From: Mimachlamys varia
Taxonomy: Eukaryota > Mollusca > Bivalvia > Pectinida > Pectinidae
NCBI GenBank assembly: GCA_947623455.1
Contig: OX392534.1
Location: 6,520,001 to 6,584,000 of the forward strand
DNA: 64,000 nt
Direction: 5' to 3'
Shown: piece by piece, positions 59,758 through 64,000 of the stretch
Numbering within the stretch: position 1 is the first letter of the stretch
How the letters are laid out: every line of letters starts with the position of its first letter
Translations under genes and position numbers: made by a program
The notes under the pieces: generated by a model
Database searches by the model: none
Told to the model about the DNA's origin: nothing
What the model saw: only the letters and a program-made list of their open reading frames with translations

Positions 59758-60248
59758 ATGGTGTTTACATGTCGCAGTTGATTTGATATTCCAGGGCTTG
59801 CTCTAAATATCGGGATTTTCGTGATCGATGTCGACTGCTGACAAACAAACTAACAACACAAGGGTTCGAGAGAAGCAGGTTGATCAGTGCTATGGGCAAC
59901 TTTTATGGTCGCCATATTTGTCTCGTTGAGAAATATTCTGTATCTTTAAGTGATATGAAGATGGACGTTTTTGAGTATGCTCATTAGTGTGTTTACGTGT
60001 TGTGATTGACAATGATACTCGGTTCTCATTTTGAGAACTTGATGTTTACTTGGATGTGACAAAGATTTGCATGGCGGGTGTCGTCGATGAAGCAGAAGAC
60101 GCTTACTCTTCCGGCACACCTGGTCTTATTCTCGTTTTGCAGGGGTTTCCATGTAAATCTTTCCTTTGTTCAAATTTTGCCCCTAGTTTAATCGATTTTG
60201 AGTTTGGATTATGATTATGTTGACGCTTCGGTATTCTCTTATTTTATT
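59758..60248 (+). pseudogene. Best-preserved RT C-terminus and tail (family R)
   Basis: From G-V-Y-M-S-Q-L-I to E-Y-A-H-stop (about 59986) the frame is continuous except for one TGA where a CGA Arg codon is expected, a typical CpG decay. It contains Y-S-R-A-C, R-C-R-L-L-T-N-K-L and F-Y-G-R-H. Then follows the complete tail ending CTTCGGTATTCTCTTATTTT. About 490 bp, 5'-truncated within the RT. It is a good reference for aligning the other fragments. Confidence 0.88.
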
Positions 60249-61877
60249 CCACTTCTTAAAACATATAAAGTCAGAGAAACTATGATATTTCAGTACAATG
60301 ACAGTGAATTGATTGCTGCTTAGATTTTCGAATTTTGGATTTTATTACACAGTGTTCAATAATTTTTTTCTGAAATGATGCGTAGACAATGTAAAGCAAT
60401 TAAGCACCCTTTTCTCAGAGAAAATATCCTAAAAGTATATATACACTTTTCACACCGAGGTAGCGAACAAGCAAACTGGCAGCATACCCGTTAACCCTCC
60501 CTCATTACGATGAAGACGCCCTCATTTTGACCATAGTTTACCAATCTCCCTCGAAATCTCCCCTATTTAAGTCCAATCACATACAAACTCAAAATCTACA
60601 ACCTGTGGTTAAATGATATCCTAGTTAGTGTAGGGTGTGTAATGACCATAACAGGTATGTCTGGATCAAATGAATACTTTTTGAAGTTGTTTTGATACAT
60701 AAAAAGGTAAAAACAAATTGAGTAATGCAGTTTTAGACGTATTTCACGCAATTTCTCCCTTATTGGAAATATGGAATGAGGTAGATGTCCCTCATTGGAG
60801 GTTTCAGAGGTTCACACCTATGTGGCAGTACTTTTTAAAATTTGTATGACAAACTTCGCACCACATCACAATAACCACTTACTAATTGTCAGTTAAGCTG
60901 TAACAAAACATATCACATATTTCTAACAGGACTTGGCCAATATAGACATCAACACACAAAAAAGATATTTTACGATGCCGGGGCATCGCTACATACATAA
61001 AGAATGTCACATATATATTGATAGACAACATAAGGGTTATGTGGGCAGAAAGATAGTAGTACGAAACGTTTACAATAAACATCGTGTTAATTTCTTTGGT
61101 AATCATAAAACACCTTTAAATATCCCAGAGCAGGATCCAGTACTTATCTTAAGACTCTATGTTATAACAGAACTTCTTTAAGTATTTCATGTATTTAACA
61201 AAATGTCATGGATGCACTGGTCCATGTTTTACATTGAAATATGAAAAAAATGAAAACTATCAAAAAGATGGCGCCACCAACTTGCCCTTCAAAGCAAAGC
61301 ACTTTGATCAATCATTAAATCAAGATTGAACAGAAATAAGACCTCACAAAAGTTTACCTTCTACACAAGACTAAGCAATCCTAAATATTTTAAAAGTAAA
61401 AATATGCAAAGCTACAACTTAAGAAACAAAAAATAAAAATGAAGTTCTAAATCAAATCAATGATTAGTTATTAAGCTGTAAAAACATACTTAATCATATA
61501 TTTACTTGTACAGTTGCATGTTACCTGGTGAAGTTTTTCAGTAGTCCAATGCTAACAGCTATGGCTATAACATTATTTACAAGGTCACAGCAAGTGATTC
61601 ACCCCTACAGGTCAGGTAGGTCTTTTTCAGTTGAACTTTAGTATAAAGTATATAAGTCAACCATTAATTAATTATCACAGATGGCATGAGGACGTGTTCA
61701 CATAATTTACAGTAATTAGTAATATACAAAATCAACAGAAATTAATTAATATGCTAATGTAAGTACGTGTATAAGAAAGTCAATCATTATGCATACCCAA
61801 TTAAGGCAGTAAGATGGTTTCAATATTTAAAGCTTCATTTTAGTATACCAGTGTACATCACCAAGTTGAGTTAAGGA
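60249..61877. other. No supported gene; right part probably 3' side of the ADP-ribosylglycohydrolase gene
   Basis: Unique AT-rich sequence. 61.6-61.87 kb would be the 3' untranslated region of the minus-strand gene. I found no unambiguous AATAAA on that strand close to the stop. Confidence 0.4.
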
Positions 61878-62070
61878 CTAGGGTAAACCTAACATATCCA
61901 GGAGGATATTGACTTTGACATTAAGCCAGGTTGTCTGTTTTTTCCTCAGCCCCGTAACCCAGTGTTTAGGAAGATGAGAAAACCCTTCCTTACAACCAAG
62001 GAGAGCTCCCGCCACACATGCATTGCTGTTTGCATCACCGGTTTTCATTATGAGTCGCATCATGGCTGTT
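61878..62070 (-). CDS. ADP-ribosylglycohydrolase / J1-crystallin family protein, last exon
   Basis: Minus strand. The acceptor TTCTTCTTAATAG ends at 62071; the exon runs from 62070 to the TAG at 61880-61878 and enters in phase 2 (one base completes an Arg codon with the upstream exon). It encodes about 63 residues: T-A-M-M-R-L-I-M-K-T-G-D-A-N-S-N, then A-C-V-A-G-A-L-L-G-C-K, L-P-K-H-W and a K-V-N-I-L-L-D-M-L-G tail. Known: the family (ARH enzymes and J1 crystallins) has a C-terminal G-D-x-D-x motif binding metal, followed by a V-A-G-A-L-L-G-type helix, an L-P-x-x-W segment and a terminal helix. All are present here, except that the second Asp is Asn (AAC, 62028-62030). The reaction in active members is removal of ADP-ribose from proteins or small molecules. 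Whether this one is active is uncertain. Confidence 0.82.
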
Positions 62071-62227
62071 CTATTAAGAAGAAAGACAGATAAGTATATA
62101 AAACAAAACGAGAAATAATCCAGAATTAATGAAAAATGGAAAGCGAGGCACTCGCCCTTAGTATATATATTTAATATTTTGAATAGGAACTCATGTTAGA
62201 CCATATACGTTTTGTAGTAGTACCATA

Positions 62228-62275
62228 GAAAATCAGAGAATACCGAATCGTCAACAAAACCATAATCAGAACCAT
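62228..62275 (-). mobile_element. RT-element extreme 3' end (family R), intronic
   Basis: AATCAGAGAATACCGAATCG and CAACAAAACCATAATCAGAA are the inverted terminal bases of the family; 48 bp remain, inside the intron of the ADP-ribosylglycohydrolase gene. Confidence 0.65.
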
Positions 62276-62411
62276 TTTATTACTTTAGATATATATTTTT
62301 GCACAGTTTGTAAAGTCAATTACAAAATCATTTGAATGAATTCCAACCCTTTCTACTAAAAGACATAAAGAGATATAACCATATGTTAAATAACGTAATA
62401 TTTTTATTTAC

Positions 62412-62501
62412 CTAAAATCTTCATTAGATCTCAAGCTTATCAGACCAGCACTTAATGGCATATATGTGTGGCCCATTTTCCTCACATCTGTCACCTTCAA
62501 A
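62412..62501 (-). CDS. ADP-ribosylglycohydrolase / J1-crystallin family protein, penultimate exon
   Basis: 90 bp, minus strand. Acceptor CATTCTTTTCAG ends at 62502; donor TTTTAG/GTAAAT at 62411. It enters and leaves in phase 2, so it joins the last exon in frame across a 341-bp intron: ...S-N-E-D-F-(R)-T-A-M-M. It encodes L-K-V-T-D-V-R-K-M-G-H-T-Y-M-P-L, then S-A-G-L-I-S-L-R, matching the family's K-x-G-Y-T-Y-x-x-x-x-A-G helix just before the metal motif. Upstream exons, with the N-terminal metal sites, should lie to the right of 62502 or beyond the window; I could not identify them. A family R tail remnant (62228-62275) lies in the intron. Confidence 0.78.
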
Positions 62502-62844
62502 CTGAAAAGAATGCACAAAAAACTTTCATTACAATGAGTACATGGTTATACCATCTTAAGTGCCAGCAAGTGAGCTCTTGTGAACACCATTAAACAAAAT
62601 CCTAAAGTAAATGAGGAAATTTGTTTTCATCAATGTTTTACACAACTTTTGGTAACTGTGAAAAAACACAAATATAATGAAGATAGAAAATGACCTGCAT
62701 GCACTTTCTGTACAAACTAATGCTGCCGGCTGAATCAGCAGAAGTGACAAGCCATTGCGGAAAGCTTTATAGAGAACAACCGAGGATTGCAGATCCATCA
62801 AGTGCATACTTGTAGAGTCACGAAGCAGCGCCCAAGACAAAAAT

Positions 62845-63035
62845 CAGGGAATATCAAGCGTCAACATACAAGATAATAAGGTCAGGTGTTCCGAAAGAGA
62901 AAACGACTTTCACTCCACCGACGCCACCCTCCATGTAAATCAAGTTCACATCCAAGTAAATATCACGTTCGCAAAGTGAGAACTTAAGTATAATTCTCAA
63001 TCACAACAAATAGGCATACTAATGAACATATGCCT
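62845..63035 (-). mobile_element. RT-element tail fragment (family R)
   Basis: GGTCAGGTGTTCCGAAAGAG, ACTCCACCGACGCCACC, CACATCCAAGTAAATATCACG and CTAATGAACATATG in inverted order; diverged, with an internal deletion. Confidence 0.75.
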
Positions 63036-63494
63036 TAGAATAACAATTTATCTGCGTAAACACCATAGGTTGAAGAGGCAAACGCAAGTTCTGGTGAGGC
63101 ACACGAAGCCTCCAACCAGGAAACACGCCCTAGCATTGGGGACCCCTTCGCGTTGGTTCTGTCACAGGTCACCCATTCGGACTTGAGTGTTACAAACTAC
63201 AATCAGGGTGCTGCTACCACAAAGAGCACGGCCAGCATATATAGAGGGATAGAGTGGCCAAAGATGAGGCTTGGAGAAGTTTGGACGGTGACTAAGATAC
63301 CACCATAAAGTCCGCTCTGATCAGAAGTTTATTTTAGATGGGAACTATCATCTTCACATTCTGCAATCAGAGAATCGGTTAGGAGATACTCAGACCACTA
63401 ACATGACACGGCAGGTACAGGAGAATGAGGAAGAGAGGAAAGGATTACATCACAAGAACTTCCGACTCAGTAAGGTAAAACAGATAAAGACGAC

Positions 63495-64000
63495 GAGATG
63501 GAAAGAGCAAGAAAGAGGGTATCATACTCCATTGCAAGGACTCTGTTAGGAAGGGAAAGATTAGGCTGTTTGGAATGTTCAACAGCAGATATTGAGCAGC
63601 ACCTGAAATGAACGCATGGCGATGAAAAGAGGGATATTCTATAGCATCAGGCCCGAGTGGAATTCTCTATAACGTTGACGTAAGTTGCCCAGTACCGCAC
63701 AGGACATTGCGACAGTTAGTGAGGAGAATTCGGAGAAAGGCAAAGATGCCATAATGTTGGCAGAAGACAGAGGGATGTTTTATTCCAAAAAAGAGTGATA
63801 AATAAGCAGCATTGGCAAGAAGAATAAGAGCATTCATAACGACCAAAAGATATATAGATACATCAGTATATAAAGGAGAATACCAGGCTTCTCTGATTGG
63901 GTGGAGCATATCAGTGTACTGAGCCAGCTAATTAGAGAGGCCAAAACCAGCCAAGGAAACCTGACAGTAGAGTGGCTAGGCCTGGCGTACGCATGTGGAT
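63495..64000 (+). pseudogene. Decayed LINE reverse transcriptase, running off the right edge
   Basis: A different RT family from family R. The plus strand reads in order: R-A-R-K-R, T-L-L-G, L-E-C-S-T-A-D-I-E-Q-H-L-K (stop), A-S-G-P-S-G-I-L-Y (the usual A-P-G-P-N-G-I-P-Y), R-R-K-A-K-M-P, K-T-E-G-C-F-I-P-K (usually A-E-G-C-F-I-P-K), A-L-A-R-R-I, Y-I-D-T-S-V, then, after a one-base frameshift near 63879, I-P-G-F-S-D-W-V-E-H, Q-L-I-R-E-A-K and E-W-L-G-L-A-Y-A-C-G at the edge (usually W-L-D-L-A-N-A-Y-G). The first catalytic Asp position is therefore Gly. Stops occur at about 63617, 63641, 63752 and 63801, and a stretch of RT between F-I-P-K and A-L-A-R-R is deleted. It is clearly dead. The sequence from about 63060 may belong to the same element but was not recognised. 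Confidence 0.82.

Noticed and set aside
62556..62840. Upstream exon of the ADP-ribosylglycohydrolase gene
   Set aside because: A possible donor (GCAG/GTCATT) gives a matching phase, but the encoded residues do not resemble the family at the expected position and no acceptor is clear.

Overview
The window looks like nuclear DNA of a marine invertebrate, most likely a mollusc and possibly a bivalve. The reasons are its AT-rich, intron-like and intergenic texture, long arrays of short tandem repeats, many 5'-truncated retroelement tails, foldback and terminal-inverted-repeat elements, a tRNA-derived SINE, hammerhead-ribozyme elements of the kind reported from invertebrate Penelope-like elements and retrozymes, and spliced exons with canonical GT/AG borders. 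The species is an inference. Nothing in the window looks bacterial or viral, and most open frames here arise by chance or from tandem repeats.

Layout. 1-3325: a GT-rich minisatellite. Its minus strand is one uninterrupted reading frame rich in Thr and Pro, preceded by a good splice acceptor, so it is probably one very large exon of a mucin-like protein running off the left edge. 3.4-7.6 kb: non-coding DNA with palindromic elements and a 37-bp array framed by inverted flanks. 9.4-14.3 kb: a 0.9-kb foldback sequence and a nearly perfect 2.27-kb tandem duplication carrying promoter-like motifs. 15.3-20 kb: small repeats, a foldback element and a 49-bp satellite with a 492-bp higher-order period. 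21.6-29 kb: an AT-rich array split by a TIR element, a 5S-like fragment, a TTAA-bounded MITE, a second foldback copy and a 1.6-kb TIR candidate. 34-36 kb: a 36-bp array open on both strands.

24-63 kb is littered with about 18 fragments of one reverse-transcriptase retroelement in both orientations. Five relics of a second, hammerhead-carrying element lie among them. A Tc1/mariner-type MITE (49.8-50.3 kb), a complete SINE with a 12-bp target-site duplication (50.36-50.56 kb) and a perfect hairpin (52.4 kb) are also present.

The right end has the clearest conventional gene: two exons on the minus strand, joined in matching phase, encoding the C-terminus of an ADP-ribosylglycohydrolase/J1-crystallin family protein (61878-62501). 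On the plus strand, a decayed LINE reverse transcriptase runs off the edge from about 63495. The genes form no operon or pathway. The window is a repeat-dense intergenic region bounded by pieces of two host genes.
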